Of a stretch of 64,000 nucleotides of DNA, positions 1-11,500 are shown one piece after another. The notes beneath the pieces are model-generated. The model worked only from the letters and a program-made list of their open reading frames with translations, did not search any database and had not been told where the DNA came from. Both the position numbers and the translations under genes were made by a program. The stretch comes from Archegozetes longisetosus (Eukaryota > Arthropoda > Arachnida > Sarcoptiformes > Trhypochthoniidae), in the NCBI GenBank assembly GCA_018873245.2, contig JAEMBT020000006.1, forward strand, positions 2,979,855 through 3,043,854. Reading direction: 5' to 3'. Position 1 is the stretch's first letter. Every line of letters begins with the position of its first letter.

Positions 1-682
1 TGCAAAAATAATTTTCAATAATTGAGCAAATACCTGACCCGAACTGGTTTATAAATTGAACACCAATTAAACCCACACGTGTTGTATAATAAGAAATAAA
101 ACCATTTAAATATTAAGAAATGATATACTTAAGATTTGTGGCAAAACATAAATTAGTAATCTAGACTATTTTGAAAACTTGCGCACAATTTTACACGTAA
201 TAAAAATAAGTTCACTATCTAGTAAAGGTAAGTAGGATACAAGCCAACTGTTTTCAATTTGACGCAAACTGTACACAAGTTTTTCATACTGATTGTAATT
301 GTTTTCTGCAAATCCATCGCTAACAATCAACAGATGTGACAATTGTTAAAATCGAAAACATTTTATTTTGCGCCTTATTATTTAGACAATTGGTATAAAC
401 TAAAATTAAATAGTTTAAAAGTTGACCAAAAGTGAGCGAAAATTCAAATCTGACGCGAACTGTAGGACAGTTTTCGAATACGTTTACAATCAATAGATTT
501 TGAGATCATTGAAATCGGACCTATCTCTATGGGCATTATAGAGAATACAAAAATTGTTTTAAGCAAAAAATGGACAATCTATTCGTTAATTCGAACAAAT
601 CATAACTTATTTACTACAGTTGAACGAAACCACAAATATTGATACATAAATATTTTGACCTAAACAGCAATGAATTACTCAC
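1..682. other. No gene recognised; probable intron of a gene running off the left edge
   Basis: AT-rich sequence without an open frame of note. If the small exon at 683-751 is real, this stretch is the start of its first intron on the minus strand, opening with a GTGAGT donor at 682-677. Confidence 0.4.
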
Positions 683-751
683 AACTTTAGTGTCTTGAGT
701 CTCTTTGAAGTCCTTCAACTGATCAGCCGCTTTGTCTCGGTTTGTTGCCAT
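683..751 (-). CDS. Possible first coding exon of an unidentified gene (partial)
   Basis: On the minus strand an ATG at 751-749 opens 23 codons beginning MATNRDKAADQLKDFKE, followed directly by a strong GTGAGT donor in phase 0. The composition is charged and helical (many K, D, E, Q), and third positions look coding. The rest of the gene would lie to the left, outside the window. I do not recognise the protein. The exon is short enough that chance cannot be excluded. The region just upstream (752-960) would hold the promoter. Confidence 0.3.
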
Positions 752-2214
752 TATTCAAATTTAAATGATACTTCAAAATTATTTGAGAAAAAGGTTAGAA
801 AAAAATAGTTTTCTTATAAACCCAAACTAGTATTTATTACTCTGAATATGAAACTAGTTTTGACAGACTTTGGTTCAGAGCTGAGGATATAAACATCTAG
901 GATCAATGGAAAGAACGCATGCGCTAACGTCTACACAAACTACAAGTTGCACACACTCATTTTTTCTATTAGTTTGGCACAATTTAGTTACAAAACAATA
1001 ATAAAAAATTCTTTACTCAATTGTCATAATTTGAAAAAAATTATCTATTTTTATGTCATGACATGATATTAATTGTCACAAAATTATCATATGATATAAA
1101 TCTTATCGGCAAAGTTTTATTAACTGTGTTCAACTTATTTACAATTTTTTAGAGTATTGTTTCCTGGGGAAATATGACTGTAGTCTAATTTCTAGCATTT
1201 TTCTAGTTCATTGATAACAATTTTTGATACTTTACAGAAAACTGAAAAATTTTCAGTCATAAACAATATTACAAGAGATAGGGGACAAATCATAATCTAA
1301 ACACATATGTTTTAAAGAAGCGTTTATCAAACATCTCAAAAGTTTAATCGCAAAGTTAGAAAATGTCATATGAATTAATGATAAATTATTTTGCGCAATT
1401 CGGATCGCTTTACTAGTATATAAGCATTTTCGCTACAGTTTCTGGCAAAATGTTAGCTATTTCTCTCCCATTATGTAACTGTTACTAGCATATACAAGCA
1501 TATAACTTTGGTGATTTTCACAGCCTTTTACAACTTTTCAAGTTCTCAACATTCAGTTTTATACGAAGATTTGGAAAGGAACAAGACAATCCCTTTATGC
1601 AAATTTTATGACGTTGCTTGCTTTATATAGTTATTTGCTAAGTTTATTATTGAGACATATCGATTAATTTATGAACTTGAAAGTATATCTCAATCTTAAT
1701 ATTTGCCCAAAAAACAACTTTTCAATGTCAAAAGTCCACTATAAGCAGATAAGTAGAACGGATTTGTTTATCAAAAATCAAAGGAGTCTAGAGTTGAGTA
1801 ATTAATGTTTATCTACTAGTCTAGAAATGATAAACACTCTGAAACTAGACAAAATTGCAAGAGAGGTTTTAAAACAAACTTGTTCAATGTGACCTTCAGG
1901 TGGATAAGAATGCCAAGAGCTCATTATTTTGTGGTATAAAATCTCGAGCAACAAGTTTAATAAGAATTAAATGCTAGAAAAGACTGAGCAATAACTAAAT
2001 AAATTTATTCAACTTGTCAGACTGCGAACATTGATGGCTCGTAGTTTTATCAGAAAATCTCAAGATTTAACCTTGATTCCACGTTGCAGATGAAAAAAAT
2101 GATTTTTTTATTAATTTGCATTGATTTCTTTTTAATTTTTCGGTTTTATTTTTTAATTAAATAAATGTATATAAAACAAAAGGAAAATTAAAATTTCTAC
2201 CGAACATAAAAATA
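752..2214. other. Intergenic, no gene recognised
   Basis: AT-rich, with stop codons dense in all frames. No RNA gene, repeat array or recognisable coding segment seen. Confidence 0.5.
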
Positions 2215-2628
2215 TTAGGGTTTTGCTTATGTAATGTGGTTTTTGTTAGTAAAATTGTACCCGTCGCCCGGATTCAGGGTTGTCTTCGACACTGAAGTCG
2301 TTGTTTGAGAAGCGCGAAAACCATCGCTGACACTGACTCACACTCAGAGCTTTGCGACCATATGTGTCCCGAATGTGTTGTGCGGCTTCGGTAGCATTTG
2401 ATCCCCGATCAAATTCATACAACAAACAATGTCTTATGTGAGTCTTAGTCGGAAACTCTTCAGCCATTTTGGACACAATTTATTTAAAGATTATTTGTCA
2501 ATAATTTGAGTTTAGATATGACTCTTTTGGATGACTTTCCAAAAACATTTGTAAACAATCGATTACTGACTCAAAATTGACCTGAAACATAACGTTAAAA
2601 AAACCGCATTACATAAGCAAAACCCTAA
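2215..2628 (-). mobile_element. Internally deleted mariner-type transposon (about 414 bp)
   Basis: The element is bounded by 30-base terminal inverted repeats (2215-2244 and 2599-2628), each starting TTAGGGTTTTGCTTATGTAA, which differ at one position. TA dinucleotides flank both ends (2213-2214 and 2629-2630), the target duplication of Tc1/mariner elements. A full mariner is about 1.3 kb, so roughly two thirds is missing. Only the N-terminal part of the transposase remains on the minus strand. The nearly identical ends suggest fairly recent movement, presumably by a transposase supplied from elsewhere. Confidence 0.9.
2246..2476 (-). pseudogene. Mariner transposase, N-terminal helix-turn-helix fragment
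   Basis: 76 codons from an ATG at 2476 with no internal stop. The sequence matches the N-terminal DNA-binding region of mariner transposases: a first helix (IRHCLLYEFDRGSNATEAA), then the motif SVSQCQRWFSRF, then the NPESGRR linker (usually D.PRSGRP). The frame ends at the left inverted repeat. The whole catalytic domain with its three acidic residues is absent, so the product could bind ends but not cut DNA. Such truncated products can act as repressors of related elements, but that is speculation here. Confidence 0.85.
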
Positions 2629-2798
2629 TATATAACTAAATATTGTCACAATTTTTAACTTTCAATAGCTCTGAAAGTTATAAACATATTTTAATGAATG
2701 AGATATCACAGAAAAGTATGGAAAATAATCTTTAATTTAGCATAAAATTTGCTCCAAAATCAGCAAATTTTCGGATGTTTTTCTTTACTTTAGATGTT

Positions 2799-3377
2799 AG
2801 GCGTTCTAAAATCTCTGGACTGATTTCGGACAACTTTTTCTTATCCTTCGAATGTCGAAATTCTTGACCTCCCAGTTATTCTCATGTACTCTAGACTTCA
2901 ATATATTCAAAACTTTTCTATTTGTCAAAATTATGAAACATTTGATGAATTGTTTTCACACCTCATGTAATTGATATTAAAGCGCTCGAAAGTTTAAATT
3001 GTTATTCCGTAATGAACCGGAGCGCCATTGAACCAGAAAACATAAAATGAGTTTTTATGATATTTTTGCAAATATGGTGCCAGTCTCTTAATTATACATT
3101 ATTTAGAATACGTCTTGGCATATCCATTATGGTTTTCCGTTATGGAACTTCGTCTCATTACAGGATAACAATTGAAACTTTCGGGTGCTTTAATATCAAT
3201 TACATTAGACGTGAAAAAATCCACCAAATATTTCACAATTTTGGTAAATAGAAAAGTTTTGGAGTAAATTGAAGTCTATAGTACATGAGAATAACTGGGA
3301 GATCAAGAATTTCGAACATTTGAAGTAAAGGATAAGAAAAAGTTGTCTGAAATCAGTCTAGAGTCTTTAAAACGCCT
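2799..3377. repeat. Long inverted (foldback) repeat, arms about 240 bp
   Basis: The left arm (about 2799-3040) is the reverse complement of the right arm (about 3140-3377), with scattered substitutions and small indels and about 100 bases of unpaired centre. Matching landmarks are CCAGTTATTCTCATGTACT on the left and AGTACATGAGAATAACTGG on the right; the tips pair as AGGCGTT / AACGCCT. No transposase frame lies inside. It is either a foldback MITE or the product of an inverted duplication. A transcript would fold into a hairpin. Confidence 0.8.
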
Positions 3378-5449
3378 TATAAAAATTTTAATTCATTCTT
3401 AATTTAAGGAGACTTTCTCCAATATAAGAATTGATCTAAATGAGTGTTAAACTCATTCAAACTAATTTTCTTATAGTAAATCCTAAACCATCAATGTTAT
3501 GGTCATACCTGTGAAATTGTTTAAGAAATGGATTTATGTCCGATAAGGTTATCTTTTCAATTGGTATATTGATTTTTCAAGAATTTATTTTTAGAATTCT
3601 TTGCTTATTACTGTCAAAACACAATAAAATACCCTTAAATTGTTTCTGTTGTTAAGCATTTATCAATTCTCAAAAGATATATACCTGTTTTTGCTTTCAT
3701 TTATTTACCAAATACTATATACTAACTCATTGTGGGAGCATTCGGCAAGTGTTGCCAAAGTGACAAACTAGAATAACAATGATTTGAAATTTCAAGTGTA
3801 TTAGAATTCAGAATATGACACGAATGCCAGATTGTAAATGCAATTAAGTGTTTATTTAATCATTAGACTAAAAAAGAAATTCTAAGGCGTTATCACTTTA
3901 CAAATACTATAAATTCAATAATGATGGATTTGATGCGATCCTGGAAGATAATTTATAAATGCACTAAATGAACTTCAGGAGAAGATTTGCCTCGTAACAG
4001 AAAAAACCCATAAGTATTTGCGAATAGCTAGTATATAAGGTCTATTAACCCAAGAGAAAAGAATTAGCCATGCATTTGTTGAGAAACTTCAAAATCCAGT
4101 TTTTAGCTGTTTTGTAAATTTTTTTCCCGGACTAAATCGTTTCATCTTGACTGAAACCCAATTTAGGTCTTATGCCATTCAAGAATTGGCTTGAGATATA
4201 CCTCTAACAAAATTCATGTTGAATGATGCTTGTATAAGTAATAGTTTGAAAAAAGAATTGAACAGAGCTCTGGATGATTTGAGACTTCGTTTCAATTTAT
4301 TGATTGATTTATGAATACAATGCGATGAGTAGTCAAATAAAATTTTTTGACCCTGTTTATCAAAAGAGAATCAATTTTAATGAATATGATTATATTTTTA
4401 ATACGATATTAATGTGATTTTATGCAAAGTAAATGAATTTAACAAATTTTAAATATGTATAATAAATGGGATTAGGACAAACCTTGAATCTTATTAGTGT
4501 AAATGTTATTAATAGGATCTATCAAAATTATAGATTCTAAATTTTAGCTTAAAAGTTGAGCAAATCTTTTATGTTTTTGTATACAATAGATCAGAATCAT
4601 TCGTGTGCAAAAATAAATCTTGCTGTCTGGTTTCCAGATTGTAGTGAAACTTTTCTTACTCAAATATGATCACTTCATCAGTGAAAAGAATAATATCACC
4701 AAAATAAGGATGAGAGGTATTTAGTAATGTCATTATCTGGATTGAGTCGATTAATTTGTTGATTCCAAAATTTCACTAACAGTTGAAATCAGTCCATGTT
4801 CAGTTGATAACTTTTATTGGTTGATAAAAATCAATCAATCCATAAAATGTGATAAATGTATGGCCACTGTTACTGCTTATAATTCTTCATAATTTAGTGA
4901 TTGGTCACAGTTGGAAGAAGAGTATAAGATATAATTAAATCTTTTAGTAAATTACATTTTTCATAAAATCGTAGAAACTATAAAATAAAGAAAACTTCAA
5001 AGCCAGCACCTTCTGTGATTTAACGTGCATGAATGTTTAATCATTTACGTGATAACGTTTTTCAGTTCAGATCTAAGAAATAATAATCAATTATTCTATT
5101 CTCTATAATAGCTGATATAAATAAGCAAATCTATTACCCATTTTATCAATTTTAATAAAAAATTAAGTTCAAATACTAAGTCTCAAAAATTCAATCATAA
5201 ATCAATTAAAAATCGAGTTTAATCAAAATTTCATAACATTTTTATTAACGACTAGAATTTGAAGAGTGAAATCAGCTTGACGATTCCAGGACTGCAAAAA
5301 AGCTGTTAAATTGAAATTGAAAGCAAAAGTTTTGAACAATCAGTATTCGTCTTGGGTTTAAATCCTATCTATGAAAATAAGTTTTATCCTATCTTTTACG
5401 TTTTTATAAAAGACTATATTTCATTCAAAAAAGCACCTCAATCCTTAAA
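3378..5449. other. Intergenic, no gene recognised
   Basis: AT-rich with no convincing coding segment, RNA gene or repeat found by eye. Confidence 0.5.
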
Positions 5450-5790
5450 AGCATAAAGTACAGTAGCGTGACATAAACATACAGATTGACCTATTTTGTA
5501 CAGGAATCGGACAGCCAATACAGAATACAGGCAAGGGTATGACCTGTACATACTCATGTACAGGAATTAGTATCAGAAGGAAGACTATTAAATTTTTAAA
5601 AGTTATATTAGATATTATAGAAAAATACTAAATAAAATATTTTGTGTTTTTATTGTACAGGTCAAAGTACAGGGCGGTCTAAAATTATGTACAGGTTTGT
5701 ACAAGAATTTTGAAGGAAAATCTTCAAAAATACAGGTTTCACCCAAAAAGTTTTATATCACACTAAAGTACAGTAATATCGATATATCCT
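5450..5790. repeat. Motif-dense repeat with many GTACAGG copies; same family as 33230-33320
   Basis: About ten copies of TACAG/GTACAGG, in both orientations, lie within 340 bases. The core, about 5495-5568, aligns with 33238-33316: both contain a tail of the form GTA.GACCTG.ACA, then TG(T)(A/C)CAGGAATTA. Dense short motifs near ends are typical binding sites of hAT transposases, and the second copy lies about 150 bases upstream of a hAT transposase fragment. I read this as a solo end of that element; no coding part remains here. Confidence 0.5.
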
Positions 5791-6084
5791 CATAGGTAAG
5801 GCTAGTGTGACAAAGTAATTTTTTAGATATCTTCTTTACTTTTCCCATATTCTCGGAAAATATTTTGGTTCTACCGAGTAAGATATAAAACACCAGTCTT
5901 GAAAGAAATTTTCTCTCCATATTACAGTCTTTTGGATTTTTTCATAAAACCATTTAGAAACTTTGAAAATATTTTTCGACCAATTAATTGAAAAAAAAAA
6001 TTTTTAAAGTATTTTTTCATAGTTGAGTTGATTCGTAAATAAATCAGCAATATATAACGGTGAATTCTCTTTATTAGTTAGTAA

Positions 6085-6530
6085 CTAATATTTAATTAGG
6101 ATACTCAAAATCCTTCGAAAAGAACTGTGAAGTACTTTTCCGGTATATATTGATGTGCCATAAAGACCTCGTCCAGCATGAAGCACAGAGCCTGATTCCG
6201 GTATTTTAGCGGAAACTTCAGAACGTCTGGTCGACCTACATAGGATGTATCCATTAAATGTTATATAATATAAACTATCAGAATTTTGGAATTATTGAGG
6301 AAGAATTTACATACGGCATGACAACAATAGTATTTTCAACATCTTCAGAACTATTCGATAAACGTAATTCTAAAAGATGAATAGGGTTTAATGTGTATAG
6401 TTCTCTCACTAATTCTACTTAAAACACAACTATATTCCCAACTGACTTGTGTTTTACCTTTGAAACGTTCATAAGTATCACTCACGGCAATAGAAAGACT
6501 GGTAGCAAACGCATATAAAATCCCACCCAT
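6085..6530 (-). CDS. Small spliced open frame, unidentified
   Basis: Three minus-strand exons join in phase: 6530-6458 (from an ATG), 6417-6315 and 6235-6085 (ending TAG). The introns are 40 and 79 bases, with GTAAAA...AAG and GTATGT...TAG borders, giving 108 residues. The middle exon (VELVRELYTLNPIHLLELRL) is clearly protein-like. The last exon is also open in a second frame containing FMLDEVFMAHQYIPEKYF, so its frame is uncertain. The ORF could be the 3' end of a larger gene or a decayed gene. I recognise no family. There is no signal peptide. Confidence 0.35.
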
Positions 6531-7351
6531 ATAAGTTTAATTCGGCTTCCAGCTCTAATTGAGCACTTCCCAAGACTCTTTGTACCAAAGAGGAATTTCA
6601 ACTTTTTATTGGATAAATTGCAACCAATTCAGTTGTTTTTAAGATACAGCTTGAAATCCTTGCAATGAAGCTTAAGAATATAAATTCGAACCTTCATAAT
6701 TATGGCAATTGCCTAAAATAGGTATTTGATAATTCAATTTACTTAAACTTGTTTACAATCACCTTACCCGCTATATACAGTCGTTTCAGAAGAATTTTAT
6801 ACAGTCAAATATTTAACAAAATAAAACAAAATTTTATTAGGAATCGAATGACAGCTGTTAGCAAATGAATCAAACTGTATGAAACGATTACTTTTAATTC
6901 TCATAATTTGATTCAAAATTTACCTAAGTTTCATTGCAACAGTTAATAAATTAAAATCTTATCACAAGTTTTGAGTTGATGAAAGTTTCGAATTCATTTG
7001 CTACGAAGAAAGTTCTTTATCTTGCTATCGATGAGTAACAGAATACACATCTTGAGCTAGTAAATGCTCTCTATCAACTAATACTAATAAATCTGACTAG
7101 CAGAAATGTTAAAGGAGTTATATAAAATTGCTTCGTTTAGTCATACATTCCAGTAAATATGAGTTGAAAATATTTGGCTTTGATTTCAAAAGAAAAGCCT
7201 TAAGGTTTTTGCTTAATATTAGAAAAATTTATCTATTATACAAATAATTTTTAAGTTTGAACTCTAAAATTTTCTGTCTATCAAAAGTTTAATCTATTAG
7301 TCAAAGTAAGTTCAGATCTAAAGTTACAACTTTCAATTAGTCAAAAACAAC
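6531..7351. other. Intergenic, no gene recognised
   Basis: AT-rich. No coding segment or repeat could be supported. Confidence 0.45.
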
Positions 7352-7564
7352 TTGAATTATGAAGAATTTAATGGTTTTTTCGAAGATATTGCTCAAGCAT
7401 ATGATAATTACTTGCCCGTTTCTAGAGATAAATTTTTTATATGTAAAAATTCTGAAATGTATTTCAAATTGAAAAATGAGCTGAATCTTTATGATTCTCT
7501 GTATTCAACAGATTCTGTTCCTATTCCTAAAACTCAAGTTATGCTACTTGAATTGTTTAATTAA
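7352..7564 (+). CDS. Short open frame, possible terminal exon, unidentified
   Basis: An open frame of 70 codons ending in TAA. It can be extended upstream to about 7325, where a CTAAAG could serve as a splice acceptor. The composition is plausible for a real protein (NYEEFNGFFEDIAQAYDNY, then KNELNLYDSLYS), and third positions favour A/T as elsewhere in the window. There is no ATG at the start, no recognised domain and no partner exon that I could join. It may be chance or a relic. Confidence 0.2.
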   Translation: MNYEEFNGFFEDIAQAYDNYLPVSRDKFFICKNSEMYFKLKNELNLYDSLYSTDSVPIPKTQVMLLELFN

Positions 7565-8572
7565 AATATAATAATAAAACCAGAAGTCAAGAAAAGTTAA
7601 ATATCAAAATTACGTAAAAATTCTATTCATTAAAGTCATGTTTCAGAGATTCGCTATTCATTAATTTCATGATAAAAACCTTGGCGCTTAAACAATAGAC
7701 ATATAACCATTAAAGGTTGCTTTACATTCGGATTAATATTTCTAAAAAGTTTTTACTTATTAAAATATTTATGACTAATGTTGAATACTTGTTAACTTGT
7801 AATTTGTAAGTTATCTCTAATTTGGTTTGTATGCATATTTGCTAAGGCTGCTCTTCTGAAATCAAAGCCATTCGTATCATCAATATTAATTTTACAGCTT
7901 CGAGCATTATTTTGCTGATTTTAGATAAGTTACCGAACCTTCGATACATTTTCATATTCATTTTTAAATCATGATTGTCAGTGCAGTTTTGTAATTCAGG
8001 AAATTTTAATTGCTAGTATTGCTTAAGAACATTCTCAATGTTTTTAATGACAAAAAAGGCTCACTGAATAATTTTAAAATTTATTCTGACAGGCAAAATT
8101 AAGTAATAGAATTTCCAGTGAAAAAGTTAGGAATCGCTTATGTTCTAGTGACCAAAAAATTATATTGATATGATGATTCGCAATGCACACATTATTTCTT
8201 AACCCTTAAGAAATTTCACCAAAGTGAAAACTCAACAGAATCACATCTGAACCATATTCATTTGAAATAAGTTCTCAACTAAAAATAAATTATTGATTAA
8301 AATAAGGTAGATGCATTATAAGTATTTACCCCGAACTCCTCTAACCAATCTCAAAGTAATGCTCTTTCACAACGTGAGTCATAAGTTTAAAAATTATACT
8401 TTACAGTTTTAGAATATTTTATTTGCAGTTGTGAATATTATTAGGAAAAGAAACAAATTATATGGGATTCGTGGAAAATTATTTTTTCTTATACGATTGT
8501 AATATTATTGAGAACTCATAAGAATCAAAATTGCTTGGAAAAAATTGAGAATCACTGAAACTAAGGTATGCT
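7565..8572. other. Intergenic, 3' flank of the peptidase gene
   Basis: No gene recognised. The 3' untranslated region of the minus-strand peptidase gene must lie in the right-hand part; I could not fix its end. Confidence 0.45.
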
Positions 8573-11500
8573 TCATTTTTTCGCAAAGCACTTATCCAGA
8601 AAATCGGTCATTTTCATATACATGTGGGCTATTGAATGCTGAAGATTATGATTATTATCGGGATATATTTGTGTTTCATATTTGATATTCGCCTCATTCA
8701 AAGCCTTCATTAACATCATTGAGTTCTGCGAATGAACATTATCTGCAAAATAAAGTTATTCTCATATGAAGTAATTACTGTACTACTGACTTATTTTACT
8801 TATACCATCAGCAGTTCCAAACATAATAAGAAATTGTTTTCCATTCAAATATTTCACCTTATCGAGCGTTGAAGATTTGATATAATTTTCCAAATTATCG
8901 TCAGGCGTTGGAAATCCCATAAAGCGTTCGACATAAATTGAGTCTGCAACAATAAATCATTATTCGTACCTTCAGGTGGATACTAAATTCAAGTTAGTTG
9001 AAATTCAAACCGTAAAGCATCCAATCTGAGACTGGAGCTACAGCAACACCACATTTGAAAACGGAATCGTTATGGTCGCCAATCAGAGCCATAGTTGTTA
9101 AGTATCCTCCATAGGACCAGCCCCATATCGATATCAGATCTTTATCAACATAAGATATTTTATCACGAAAGTATCTGTAACAAACAAATATTGAAGAATT
9201 TAATATAAAAAATAGATAAATTTCGAACATCTATTCTGATTCGATAATAAAATTAAGTTAAGAAAAATTGGTTCACTTAAATAAGATAATAATCATAATT
9301 TTCAATATTATTCCAGAAATTATGTTATTATCATCAACTTTTTGTCATTCTTTTATTCTAGATAGTCTTTTTTCTGATTTATGACCAGTAATTCCTAAAA
9401 ATATAAAAATATAAAATATGTATATTTTTTAGAAGAAAGACTGTAAAAATTCTAATTTCATATAGATGTATAATATACATAATTAACTAAATTTGGAATG
9501 AAGCAGATAAGAGAATTTGCGTTACTATAAATATAATATAACATGATTATTTATATATTTTGGTTAAAATACTATTTTCGATTAAATGAAGAGTAGAATC
9601 GCACCTTGCCACATTAATAGTATCTTCAACTTCTACAGAACCAATTTTACGATATATGTCATACATGAATTTACAGCCATGATTAGGACTACCTCTCGTG
9701 TCAATTAAAGCATAGATCAAACTCTTATTCGATACTATGTATGCACTGAACTGATTATACAAATAGGTTTGGGTTACCGATCCGGAATCACTGCCCGGAC
9801 CGCCATAAACATGGAAAATGATAGGATATTTTTTAGACGAATTCTCATCAAAATCTTCAGGAACTATAAGCATGACATCAATTGCTATGAGAAAAAACAA
9901 TATTGCTATCAGTTTTTTCTTCTATATTAAGAATTTTTAATACCATTATTGCCTTCAACTGGAACTTTAATTAATATTCTCGATGGAAGTGATATATCCT
10001 GTAAATTATGTTTAAGATGTATATTGTTTTCTAATATTCTGATAAGGGAGTCGTTAATAGTCTTATATAGTTCCGTACGAGGAATATTTGGTCCATTGCA
10101 ATGAAGAATATAATGCTCAGCATTTTTGCTGAAATCATAATCAGAAGTGAGACAAATGTTTTCATCAATGCTCTTCTCATTCATGAGACACGTATGACAC
10201 ACAGGGTCAGAATTCATTTCTGTCACATTTAACGATACGCTCATTAAGTGTTTTTCTCCTGGTTTTATTGGAAAAGTTGCGGAAAAATATCTAAAAAGAT
10301 GGAACATCTATTTGATTTATCTCTAAAGACAGCGAAAGGTTTTACAGAAGCACTTTTACTCGATTTTAGATATAACTTACAGTCTCCCAGATTCAGGATT
10401 AATTTTGAGCAATTCTTTCACCTCAAACTGGCCTGTAGTTAAATACACAGCTTTACTTTTCTGAAAAAACATAATAAAGTTATTGCATAATATATAACCG
10501 TTTATTTCTCTCACTTTGACTGAAACTTTCGCAATGTGCGTGAAATGGTCATCGCTACCGGTATTTATTTTTGGTGTGCGTACGAAATATGATTTCATAT
10601 CTGGTGTTATGAGTGGAGGTGTGAATAAATCGATCCAACCGTTTTTAGACTGTAGCTCAAAATTCTTGATTAAAAATTAGAAGGTATAAATTAGAAACCA
10701 AGGAGAACATTTTACTGTGCAATAACTTACAGAAGTTTGTTTCCAATTGTTGTTTTCGCTATAAACAGTCATAACAGAATAGTTTTGTGCTCTTGTCATC
10801 CAATTTATAGCAAAATTTTCATTATCTATCCACTTGAATGTAGTTAATAAATAATCACTAAATTAAAAAACATTATTTCTTAAAAATTACATTAATTTTA
10901 AATTAGATTTGTATCTAACCCTAACTTCACAATATCTTTCGGTGGTTTAAGTACTATTATCTGATTGTCGATATCGATGTGATGACCCAGGCCCACATAA
11001 GTTTTTTTCAAATTCTTCAAAGATATGAAATTCATGCTAACCGCAGGAATCCTTCGACCAGGTTTAGGATATCTAATAGAAACTATTCTAGTGTACTGGT
11101 TGTAAATGCCATTTCTTTCATGATAAGGCCCATAGTAAGGCCACGACATTAAATCGACATTTGAATCATTGATTGTTGCATAAACTAATTTTCGGCCATC
11201 AGGTGACAGCCAGAATGTTTTTGGGCCACAAATTATCTCCTCTTCATAAACCCAATCAGGTATTCCGTTGTAAATAGTCAAGTCTTTTCCTGAACTTGTT
11301 AACTTTATTGGTTCTGATTTCGCATCTGATTTAAAGTAAAGATTATTTTGATAGACGAAAACTAATTGTGATCCTATGGGACCCCATTCGGCATATTGTA
11401 AAAAAGTCTCGTGAGGGTTTTCCGGAGCAAAGATTGCTGGATATAACTCTCTGTTCACAGAAGAAAGACTTATAAGGTGAGAAAATAATTTTCACTCTCT

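Noticed and set aside
3057-3251. 64-codon open frame, plus strand
   Set aside because: Lies in the centre and right arm of the foldback repeat; the arm symmetry explains it better than coding.
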